5,486 bases of DNA, from the NCBI GenBank assembly GCA_021160785.1, contig JAGHBX010000045.1:1-5486 (forward strand), in the 5' to 3' direction. The notes beneath the pieces were generated by a model. The model worked only from the letters and a program-made list of their open reading frames with translations. It ran no database searches and was not told the DNA's origin. Source of the DNA: Planctomycetota bacterium (lineage in GTDB: Bacteria; Planctomycetota; Phycisphaerae; Sedimentisphaerales; Anaerohalosphaeraceae). The translations under genes were made by a program, and so were the position numbers. This document shows positions 1 through 5,298 of the stretch, in pieces (within the stretch, counting starts at the first letter, position 1; each line of letters opens with the position of its first letter).

Positions 1-19
1 CAATCTCGGCCTCGCGCCC

Positions 20-54
20 CACTATTCCCCATTCACTGCTCACCACTCACTACT
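20..54. repeat. Degenerate heptamer tandem array, consensus CACTACT, five units
   Basis: Read in steps of seven from position 20, the sequence gives cactatt, ccccatt, cactgct, caccact and cactact. Four of the five units match the CACTACT consensus at six or seven positions; the second is poorer. The array ends exactly where the first copy of the interspersed ACGAAA..CCCAATTT repeat begins. No reading frame through it looks like protein. It may extend left of the window. Its function is unknown. Confidence 0.5.
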
Positions 55-229
55 TTACGAAAACGAACCCAATTTACACCGCAGCGGACCTGTGGAGGAC
101 CAAAAAACGCGAAACGAACCCAATCCCAACCCAGCCTACGACCCAAATGCGCAAAACAAACCCAATTTCCGTACCGCTGGCGTCTCGCCGGCTTTCTCGT
201 ACCCCCATTTTACGAAACAAACCCAATTT
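54..229. repeat. Four interspersed copies of a ~21-bp repeat, consensus TTTACGAAACAAACCCAATTT
   Basis: Copies lie at about 54-75, 106-126, 146-168 and 209-229. The shared core AACCCAAT(T/C) starts at 66, 117, 159 and 220, so spacings are 51, 42 and 61 bp. Copies 1, 3 and 4 keep the full AACCCAATTT end; copy 2 ends in AATCC. The irregular spacing and the dissimilar intervening DNA distinguish this from a CRISPR or a simple tandem repeat. I recall similar strings scattered through intergenic DNA of Phycisphaerae-type planctomycetes, but cannot confirm that here. The unit may be a scattered non-autonomous repeat family; its role is unknown. Confidence 0.65.
171..202. repeat. REP-like hairpin between repeat copies 3 and 4
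   Basis: GCTGGCG (176-182) and CGCCGGC (186-192) form a seven-pair stem with one T-G wobble around the three-base loop TCT. The hairpin is bracketed by two GTAC tetramers at 171-174 and 199-202. Short GC-rich hairpins of this kind resemble bacterial REP elements, but no associated transposase is in the window, so this assignment rests on form alone. Confidence 0.4.
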
Positions 230-246
230 ATCCGCACCGCCGCCAT

Positions 247-274
247 CTACAATCCACAATATACAATATACAAT
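247..274. repeat. Heptamer tandem array, consensus (A/C)TACAAT, four units
   Basis: Four contiguous seven-base units read ctacaat, ccacaat, atacaat and atacaat. All share ACAAT in perfect register. This AT-rich array has the same unit length as the CACTACT array at 20-54 but a different consensus, and it closes the repeat island on its right side. Heptamer arrays are prone to copy-number change by slippage. Confidence 0.6.
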
Positions 275-315
275 CCCCTCCCCAATCCCGCATGCCACAA
301 AAGCCAGCTAACCTC

Positions 316-375
316 AGTCCAAAAAAGGACTTACGGCAAAAACGCCGCAATAGGCCGGGTGGGGTTTATCCCGCC
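316..375 (-). terminator. Cluster of small hairpins downstream of the Tat isomerase gene, weak terminator candidate
   Basis: Three small inverted repeats lie 18-77 bp past the stop codon of the minus-strand gene: ggtggg/cccgcc at 358-363 and 370-375 (one C-A mismatch on the minus strand), CGGC/GCCG at 334-337 and 344-347, and AGTCC/GGACT at 316-320 and 327-331. On the minus strand the loops of the last two contain runs of five or six T. No stem is directly followed by a T tract, so none is a textbook intrinsic terminator. The position suits a 3' end, but the signal is weak. Confidence 0.25.
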
Positions 376-392
376 AGAATCGTTCATTTCGG

Positions 393-1331
393 TTATGACG
401 GCAGTTTCGCCTGGGCGTTCTTGACCATTTTTTCGAAGACTTCGCGCTGCTCGATCATTGCGGCGATACGGTCTTTGGGTTTTGTGCGGGCTTCCAGCAG
501 GATCCAGCCCTTGTAATCCATCGCCACGAACAAATCGATAAGCTCCTGGTAGGGATAGTCGCCGATATTGAACTCACGCGTATGCACCGTCCTGCCGAAA
601 CGTTTCTTAACCAGGTTGAAGTTGTACTGCAGGCCCTTGCCGTTGAGGTCTTGGCTGTTGCAGTTCCAGCAGACGCCCACGTTTGGCTCTGTGACATGAT
701 CGAAAATCTGCTTCATTACCGGCAATTCGCTCGTGCCGCCGCCGTGGACTTCCACGCGAATTTCCTGCTTATACCCGGCGGCGTACTTGCCCACAACATT
801 CAGGGCGTTACCGATCTGCTCGCAGGTTTTGGCGACGGAGACGCCCTTGGGCAGGGCGTTGGGCTTGACCTTGACGCCGCTGCCGCCGCAGTCGCGGCTT
901 AGCTTGACGTAGGCTTTTGCGCCTTCGATGTTGGCGGCGAGCTTGGCCGGGTCGGTATCGTGGAAGGCCCAGTTACAGCCCATCCCCACGAGGATTATCT
1001 TGCTCTTGGTGAACTGCTTCTTGACGCCCTTTCGCTGGTCGGCGGTCAACTTGGGGGAAACCTTATGCGCATGGTCCACCCGGAGTTCGACGCCTTTGAA
1101 GCCGGTCTTTTTGCAGTTGGCGATCAGCGTGGGCAGGTCCCAGTCCTGTCCCCACAGATACGTAACCAGCCCCAGCTTCATTTTCGAGCCGGGTATATGC
1201 GGGACTTCGCCTGCCGATTCGGTACGGGCTGCGTAACAACATCCACTCCAGGCTTTCGGACCGGCCGCAAGGGCCGCAGAAGCGGTAACGGAGGCTTTAA
1301 GAAAATCGCGACGGGTTTGGCTGTTCATCAT
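393..1331 (-). CDS. Tat-exported xylose isomerase-like TIM-barrel protein (sugar phosphate isomerase/epimerase family)
   Basis: The 312-residue product opens with a twin-arginine signal, TRRDFLKAS at residues 6-14, then a short Ala-rich hydrophobic stretch to about residue 24, so it is probably exported folded. The mature part (about 50-310) has the layout of the AP-endonuclease-2/xylose isomerase-like TIM barrel: strand 1 near KLGLVTYLW (52-60), FKGVELRVD (78-86), RVEVHGGG (192-199), VGVCWNCNSQD (218-228), VHTREF (249-254) and ILLEAR (277-282). Likely metal or catalytic residues are E194, H196, H250 and E280. Where relatives usually have Asp, this protein has Asn (N223 or N225). The substrate cannot be told; planctomycetes carry many such Tat paralogues, often in carbohydrate breakdown. 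There are two adjacent ATGs: AAGGAG lies 4 nt before the first and 7 nt before the second, so translation may start at 1328, giving 311 residues. It is transcribed away from the ABC cluster. Confidence 0.88.
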   Translation of the reverse strand: MMNSQTRRDFLKASVTASAALAAGPKAWSGCCYAARTESAGEVPHIPGSKMKLGLVTYLWGQDWDLPTLIANCKKTGFKGVELRVDHAHKVSPKLTADQRKGVKKQFTKSKIILVGMGCNWAFHDTDPAKLAANIEGAKAYVKLSRDCGGSGVKVKPNALPKGVSVAKTCEQIGNALNVVGKYAAGYKQEIRVEVHGGGTSELPVMKQIFDHVTEPNVGVCWNCNSQDLNGKGLQYNFNLVKKRFGRTVHTREFNIGDYPYQELIDLFVAMDYKGWILLEARTKPKDRIAAMIEQREVFEKMVKNAQAKLPS

Positions 1332-1335
1332 CAGG

Positions 1336-1341
1336 CTCCTT
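1336..1341 (-). promoter_or_regulatory. Shine-Dalgarno AAGGAG of the Tat isomerase gene
   Basis: On the minus strand AAGGAG precedes two consecutive ATG codons (1331-1329 and 1328-1326). The distances are 4 and 7 nt. The longer spacing is closer to the usual optimum, which favours the second ATG as the true start. Confidence 0.6.
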
Positions 1342-1358
1342 TCTTAGGAATAAAATCA

Positions 1359-1392
1359 GTATATTCGGTCACACTCACCGAGCCCAATATAC
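1359..1392. promoter_or_regulatory. Nested inverted repeat in the leader/promoter of the Tat isomerase gene
   Basis: Outer arms GTATATT (1359-1365) and AATATAC (1386-1392) are exact inverted repeats. Inside them CGGT (1366-1369) pairs with ACCG (1377-1380) around a seven-base loop, with five unpaired bases (agccc) on one side only. The right outer arm coincides with the best minus-strand -10 box. It could be a repressor operator or, if transcribed, a leader hairpin with an asymmetric bulge. No known regulator motif is recognised. Confidence 0.35.
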
Positions 1393-1414
1393 CAGATTCT
1401 CCGCTATTGCACAA
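1386..1414 (-). promoter_or_regulatory. Candidate sigma-70-type promoter for the Tat isomerase gene
   Basis: On the minus strand TTGTGC (1414-1409) is followed after exactly 17 bp by TATATT (1391-1386), which matches the -10 consensus at five of six bases and carries the extended TG-N element directly before it. The -35 box keeps only the TTG core. The predicted start would be near 1379, giving a leader of about 50 nt. A second, weaker pair, TTGGGC (1387-1382) and TATACT (1363-1358) with 18 bp between, lies downstream. Confidence 0.45.
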
Positions 1415-1415
1415 C

Positions 1416-1445
1416 CCGACATTTTCTCCGGAGGCAAACCGTCGG
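1416..1445. promoter_or_regulatory. Dyad-symmetric element between the divergent promoters
   Basis: The perfect 8-bp palindrome CTCCGGAG (1426-1433) is flanked almost symmetrically by CCGAC (1416-1420) and GTCGG (1441-1445); the two dyad centres differ by one base. It sits just upstream of the minus-strand -35 candidate and about 40 bp upstream of the plus-strand -10 box, a position suited to a shared regulator. Short palindromes also arise by chance in GC-rich DNA, so this is tentative. Confidence 0.25.
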
Positions 1446-1486
1446 CAAGTGCAGAATAAAATGTAACCTTTTTGCCTGCAGAAGTG

Positions 1487-1492
1487 TATAAT
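1487..1492 (+). promoter_or_regulatory. Perfect TATAAT -10 box just before the ABC ATPase start codon
   Basis: TATAAT ends 10 bases before the ATG at 1503. A start site about seven bases after the box would leave a leader of only about four nucleotides. No good -35 hexamer is present at 15-19 bp upstream (taacct at the 17-bp spacing), and the TG just before the box is one base out of place for an extended -10. It is therefore a plausible but incomplete promoter. Confidence 0.4.
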
Positions 1493-1502
1493 GAGTTGAA
1501 GA

Positions 1503-2513
1503 ATGGAAAAGGAAACGGGCAAAAAACAGGCAGATGCGGCGACAGATATTCCGTGGGCTATTCGCACAGAGCATCTGACGAAGATCTACGCGCAGCGGCT
1601 GATTGCGGTCAATGATATGAACCTTGAAGTACCCAGGGGCTCTGTATTCGGATTGTTGGGTCCCAACGGGGCGGGCAAGACCACGACGCTTCGGCTGCTG
1701 TTGGGATTGCAGCGTCCTACGGCGGGGCGAGCGGAGGTTTTCGGCAGGAGGTGCGGTCCCAATGCAGTGGATGTTCGCGCCCGGATAGGCTACCTGCCGA
1801 CAAACCCGAAGCTGCCCGGCCATTTGAGACCGATTGAGTATCTTGATCTTTTGGGCAAACTGTGCGGGCTTAGGCGTGAGGTTTGCAAGCCGAGGATATC
1901 CACATTGCTTCGTTCGGTCGGACTGCTTGGCGCCACAAATCAGCCGATCCGGGCTTTTTCCACCGGCATGTGTACAAGGCTGGGAATTGCCGCTTCCCTT
2001 GTCGGCGACCCGCCTCTTTTGCTTTGGGACGAGCCCACCGCCGGTCTTGATCCGTCGGCCCGGCGATTTACATTAGACCTTATAAGCGAGTTGGCAAAGA
2101 CCAAGACGATAGTCGTGGCGACACATATCCTAAGCGACATCGATCAAATCTGCGATCACCTTGGTGTGATGCACGAAGGACGTATGATTTTTATCGGTTC
2201 GATGAAGGATTTGAAGCGTCGGCTGTGCTGCGACGATTTCAGCCTCGAGCTTGTCGGCAGCGCCGAGAATATCGAACGCCTGGGTTGTGAGGTTGCAAAG
2301 CAGGAAGGAGTCGAATCGAGAATCGATCAGGGCGGGGTCTTGCATGTGAAGATCACCGACGGGCGCAGTCATGCCCTCGCCCTTGCCGGCGTACTCAAGT
2401 CCGTCGGTGCCGGCGATCTGTCGTTAGAGGCGATCCATTCCGGGCGGAATGCGACGGAGAACGCATACCTTCAACTGTTGCAGGAGGACCAGTCGCATGG
2501 ATTCGACCGATAG
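1503..2513 (+). CDS. ABC transporter ATP-binding protein (ABC-2/drug-export type)
   Basis: This 336-residue cytoplasmic ATPase should power the permease encoded next. All core nucleotide-binding motifs are visible: Walker A GPNGAGKTT at 53-61, an ABC signature in the form FSTGM at 152-156, Walker B LLLWDE at 172-177 with catalytic E177, D-loop GLDP at 181-184 and the switch histidine H208 in ATHIL. The Q-loop region (IGYLPTNPKLPG, 96-107) has Thr at the position usually held by Gln or Glu. Residues from about 240 to 336 form the accessory C-terminal domain common in ATPases partnered with ABC-2 permeases. An in-frame stop at 1497-1499 directly precedes the ATG, so no longer start exists, and the next Met (residue 39) would cut into the fold. 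No Shine-Dalgarno is seen. The gene's end overlaps the permease start by 17 bp, typical of translational coupling. The substrate is unknown. Confidence 0.95.
   Translation: MEKETGKKQADAATDIPWAIRTEHLTKIYAQRLIAVNDMNLEVPRGSVFGLLGPNGAGKTTTLRLLLGLQRPTAGRAEVFGRRCGPNAVDVRARIGYLPTNPKLPGHLRPIEYLDLLGKLCGLRREVCKPRISTLLRSVGLLGATNQPIRAFSTGMCTRLGIAASLVGDPPLLLWDEPTAGLDPSARRFTLDLISELAKTKTIVVATHILSDIDQICDHLGVMHEGRMIFIGSMKDLKRRLCCDDFSLELVGSAENIERLGCEVAKQEGVESRIDQGGVLHVKITDGRSHALALAGVLKSVGAGDLSLEAIHSGRNATENAYLQLLQEDQSHGFDR
2482..2487 (+). promoter_or_regulatory. Shine-Dalgarno AGGAGG that fixes the permease start at 2497
   Basis: A perfect AGGAGG inside the end of the ATPase gene sits 9 nt before the ATG at 2497. 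An upstream in-frame ATG at 2449 would add 16 Arg/Cys-rich residues (MRRRTHTFNCC...) and lacks a comparable site, so 2497 is preferred. Confidence 0.75.
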
Positions 2514-3408
2514 AATGTCAAAGCTGGCGACGTTGATGAGGCCATATACGGCGATCTGCCGGCATGACCTGCGGGCGCTGTGGCAGAGTCGGCCGGTGCG
2601 GTTGTGGTTGGCGGCTACCGTGGTGTTGACGCTGCTGGCGACGTTAGGCAACTGGGGAAAACTCCAGGATGCCCCGCTGATTGCAACGCTGCTGTTTCCG
2701 TACCTGGTGTTTCCGTGGTTCTTTATTGTGATAGCGTTAGGCGTTACCCCGGTGTCCGGGTCGCAGGCCGAGACGCTGGCTGACGGGATTTTGAGTCGGC
2801 CGGTGACGCGTTACGGGTATCTGTTAGCGACATGGGCCGGGCGCGTCATAACCGTATTGGCGGTTTTTTATGTGGTGACGGTCCCGGCAATCATGCTGGT
2901 CACCCTTGCCAAACGCCCGCCGGCGGAGGATGCGGTTACTGTTTATGGAATTGTCACGACCCTGGGCGTTGTAGCGCTGGTGCTTACCCTGATCGTATCG
3001 TTGGGATTTCTCGCCGGGACTCTTCTGCGGAAACCGTTGTTGGCGGCGGCGGTGCTGATCTTCCTGTGGTATCCCGTCAATTTTGTTTTGAGCACCTTTT
3101 CATTGGAGGAATTGTCGCCGATCAGTCTGAGCCAGGCGACGACTACACAACTTCGGCGTCAGTGGCTTGGAGGGGATGATGAATCGAAAACGGCGACCAA
3201 CAAAGAAGAGGCCGAGGCGCTGCTCCGTCTGGGAACTAATTTATCCAGTATGCTTTTCGGCGGACAAACGCAGCAAAGCAAACCCGGGTATTTTGAGCCG
3301 GGCAAGTTCGAAGATTTTTCGTTAGTGCGGGTAACATTAGGGTATGGGGCTGGGACGCTGATAGCGGTTGGATTGGCGGTCCTGTGCTTTTGTCGGCGCG
3401 ATTTGTGA
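2497..3408 (+). CDS. ABC-2 family transporter permease, six predicted membrane helices
   Basis: From the ATG at 2497 the product has 303 residues. Hydrophobic segments fall at about 34-50, 62-84, 110-136, 150-173, 180-200 and 279-299, which fits a six-helix ABC-2 permease with both ends in the cytoplasm. The stretch SQAETLADGILSRPVTR (89-105) between helices 2 and 3 matches the usual ABC-2 loop 'G..e.lLs.Pvsr' that contacts the ATPase, and TLLRKP (175-180) is a positive cytoplasmic turn. The 78-residue loop 201-278 between helices 5 and 6 is hydrophilic and should face outward. The gene overlaps the ATPase gene by 17 bp and should form an exporter or membrane-remodelling transporter with it. 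Nothing in the sequence reveals the substrate. The longer reading from 2449 is less likely. Confidence 0.88.
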   Translation: MDSTDRMSKLATLMRPYTAICRHDLRALWQSRPVRLWLAATVVLTLLATLGNWGKLQDAPLIATLLFPYLVFPWFFIVIALGVTPVSGSQAETLADGILSRPVTRYGYLLATWAGRVITVLAVFYVVTVPAIMLVTLAKRPPAEDAVTVYGIVTTLGVVALVLTLIVSLGFLAGTLLRKPLLAAAVLIFLWYPVNFVLSTFSLEELSPISLSQATTTQLRRQWLGGDDESKTATNKEEAEALLRLGTNLSSMLFGGQTQQSKPGYFEPGKFEDFSLVRVTLGYGAGTLIAVGLAVLCFCRRDL

Positions 3409-3461
3409 CCGGGTGATATTTGTACTGAGTGTGTTACAGGCTCAATTGTTTTTGTATGGCT

Positions 3462-3466
3462 GGAGG
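3462..3466 (+). promoter_or_regulatory. Shine-Dalgarno GGAGG that fixes the secreted protein start at 3473
   Basis: GGAGG ends 6 nt before the ATG at 3473, whose product begins directly with a signal peptide. The same reading frame is open from an ATG at 3368 inside the permease gene, but that start would place 35 residues ahead of the signal sequence and has no equally good site. The ATG at 3468 is in another frame. Confidence 0.75.
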
Positions 3467-3472
3467 AATGTT

Positions 3473-5233
3473 ATGTTCGGCAAAGTTGGAATTCTGTTTT
3501 GCCTGTTGTTGTCGGTAGTGGTATTTCAGGTTGACGCCGCTGCCGAAAATCCGCCGCCGGCGGCGCACTGGATCCCGAAGGATGCGGTGATCTACATGGA
3601 GCTTTCGCAACCGAAGGCGCTGCTCGATGTGCTTGCCAATGACAAGACCTTGGAAGCAATCAAGGCCCTGCCGATATACCAAAAGCTAAAGTCCAATCCC
3701 AAATTCGAGGAGTTACTCGCCGCGGTCAACCTGTTCGAAGTGTCGCTGGATACGGACTGGCGGACGGGCCTTGCGGCGCTTAGCGGTGGAGGCATCACAT
3801 TTGCGGTCTGTCCGAATGAAGTGGTATTGATCATCATCGATGCCGAAGACGAGCAGATGCTGGGACGGCTCCACGAACTCCTGCTGACCTGGTCGCGGTC
3901 CGAGGCCGAGAAACAGGGCCGGCCCGACCGAGTGGGCGATGCCGAATATCTCGGTGTTAAGGGGTGGACATTCAACGGAAAGGAAGCGCATGCGATCATC
4001 GGCAAACGTGTCATAATCGCCAATCGCCCCGATGCGCTCAAGACGGTGCTGGAGATGCGCGGCAAAGGCACAGAGGCTGCACTGGCGTCGAGAGCCGATT
4101 ATCAGGCCGCGAAAAAAACGGTTGGCGCAGACGCCGCAGGGCTAGTGCTGATGAACATGGAAGTTGTAAAGCAGATTCCGGGCATCTCGAAGATGCTCGC
4201 CCAGGATAAGACAAATCCCCTGACGGCGTTGTTGTTTGCCGGGATTACCGAAACGATAAGAAACTCGAAATCGTTAGCGTTGGGCCTGCATGTTAAGCAG
4301 GACAAACTCGTTTTGCAGGCTCAGCTTGACGGCGGCCGAGTCGATCCGACGGGACCGGCGGGATTCGCCGTACCGGGCAAATCCGATCAGGGCGTCATGC
4401 CTAATCTGTCGGCGCCGCGTTCAATCGCGGCGTTTAGTCTGTATCGTGATTTGCACCGGTTTTATGCATCCAAGGACGATCTTTTCGGCGAACGAACGTC
4501 GGGGCTGATTTTCTTCGAGAACATGATGGGCATTTTCTTTAGCGGTCGCGACCTGACCGATGAGGTGCTTGCCGAGACCACGCCCGATGTTCGTCTTGTG
4601 ATCGCACGCCAGGAGTACAATGACCAAAAGGGCACACCGGCAACTCAGATGCCGGCGTTTGCGCTGATTCTTCATCTCCGTGATGGTGAAGAATTTGACG
4701 AGGTCGTCGAGGAGGCGTGGCAAAAAGCGGTGGGCCTGATCAACTTCACACGCGGTCAGCAGGCCATGCCGGGCCTCATTATAGATCGCCCCGTACACAA
4801 TGGGACAAAGTTCACCGTGGCCTACTTCTCTACGGCGGGGCTCGAACAAACGGCACAATTAGACGCACGGTTCAATTATCGTCCCGCCCTGGCGGTGACA
4901 GGCGATTACCTGATCTTGAGCTCCACCGATGGATTGGCGCGCGACCTTATCGATGCGGTAAAGCGAGAGGCCGAGGCGGCAACCGGACCGTTGGTCGGGA
5001 TTCACACACTTGCTGAATTGAACGGCGCAGAATTAGCTGCGATTCTCCGGGCCAACTACAAAGCAATGGTTCGCCAGAACATGGTCAAGGAAGGCAACAG
5101 CCGCCAGGCCGCCGAAACTACAACCGATGTTCTTATTACTCTTGCACGGTTGATTAATCATGTCGAACTGACTGTCGGCGCAGAAAACGAGCTTGCCGAG
5201 GTACGCCTGGAAGTACGCCCGTGCCTGCAGTGA
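3473..5233 (+). CDS. Secreted protein of unknown function with two homologous halves, possibly DUF3352-like
   Basis: The 586-residue product starts with a Sec-type signal peptide: MFGK, a hydrophobic core at 5-20, and a likely cleavage after DAAA (residue 24). There is no convincing lipobox and no later membrane helix. The rest appears as two collinear halves, about 33-290 and 313-586. Matching blocks are DAVIYMEL (37-44) with SIAAFSLY (317-324), VVLIIIDAEDEQ (117-128) with FALILHLRDGEE (396-407), AIIGKRVIIANRPDALK (174-190) with AVTGDYLILSSTDGLAR (474-490), and LVLMNMEVV with LVGIHTLAE. The opening 'W-I-P-K-D-A-V-I-Y-M-E-L' and the alternation of strands and helices recall DUF3352-type extracytoplasmic proteins common in planctomycetes and cyanobacteria; this is recall, not a search. 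No catalytic motif is evident. It lies 64 bp after the permease and 65 bp before the DUF1800 gene, with no clear promoter in either gap, so cotranscription is likely. Confidence 0.85.
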   Translation: MFGKVGILFCLLLSVVVFQVDAAAENPPPAAHWIPKDAVIYMELSQPKALLDVLANDKTLEAIKALPIYQKLKSNPKFEELLAAVNLFEVSLDTDWRTGLAALSGGGITFAVCPNEVVLIIIDAEDEQMLGRLHELLLTWSRSEAEKQGRPDRVGDAEYLGVKGWTFNGKEAHAIIGKRVIIANRPDALKTVLEMRGKGTEAALASRADYQAAKKTVGADAAGLVLMNMEVVKQIPGISKMLAQDKTNPLTALLFAGITETIRNSKSLALGLHVKQDKLVLQAQLDGGRVDPTGPAGFAVPGKSDQGVMPNLSAPRSIAAFSLYRDLHRFYASKDDLFGERTSGLIFFENMMGIFFSGRDLTDEVLAETTPDVRLVIARQEYNDQKGTPATQMPAFALILHLRDGEEFDEVVEEAWQKAVGLINFTRGQQAMPGLIIDRPVHNGTKFTVAYFSTAGLEQTAQLDARFNYRPALAVTGDYLILSSTDGLARDLIDAVKREAEAATGPLVGIHTLAELNGAELAAILRANYKAMVRQNMVKEGNSRQAAETTTDVLITLARLINHVELTVGAENELAEVRLEVRPCLQ

Positions 5234-5298
5234 CATCGCCGGCGCGCAATGTTTTTTGAGGATTGGTCTGAGTCTTTGACACCAAAAGGATAACACAG

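Noticed and set aside
54..229. Possible CRISPR array
   Set aside because: The repeats are degenerate, the spacings (51, 42, 61 bp) are irregular, one interval contains a hairpin, and no cas gene is present.
92..424. Open frame of 110 codons on the plus strand across the repeat island
   Set aside because: Its N-terminal two thirds is the translation of the interspersed and heptamer repeats (Asn/Pro/Thr-rich strings), it has no Shine-Dalgarno, and its end runs antisense into the Tat isomerase gene. It is best seen as a repeat-derived spurious frame.
1230..1250. Possible Tat lipoprotein site (WSGC, Cys31 of the isomerase)
   Set aside because: Ser-Gly-Cys fits the last positions of a lipobox, but Trp at the -3 position is not usual and a second Cys follows. 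Not strong enough to call lipidation.
960..1466. 168-codon plus-strand frame opposite the Tat isomerase gene
   Set aside because: It is antisense to a well-supported gene over most of its length, has no recognisable domain, and extends into the intergenic promoter region.
3592..4071. 159-codon minus-strand frame inside the secreted protein gene
   Set aside because: The Ser/Arg/Pro-rich translation is typical of the reverse strand of GC-rich coding DNA, and the plus-strand frame is clearly the protein with signal peptide and repeats.
5237..5257. Palindrome CGCCGGCG followed by T6 after the secreted protein gene, as a terminator
   Set aside because: The palindrome leaves almost no loop, seven bases separate it from the T run, and no longer stem can be extended. 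It is too weak to call a terminator, though it leaves open whether the DUF1800 gene is cotranscribed.
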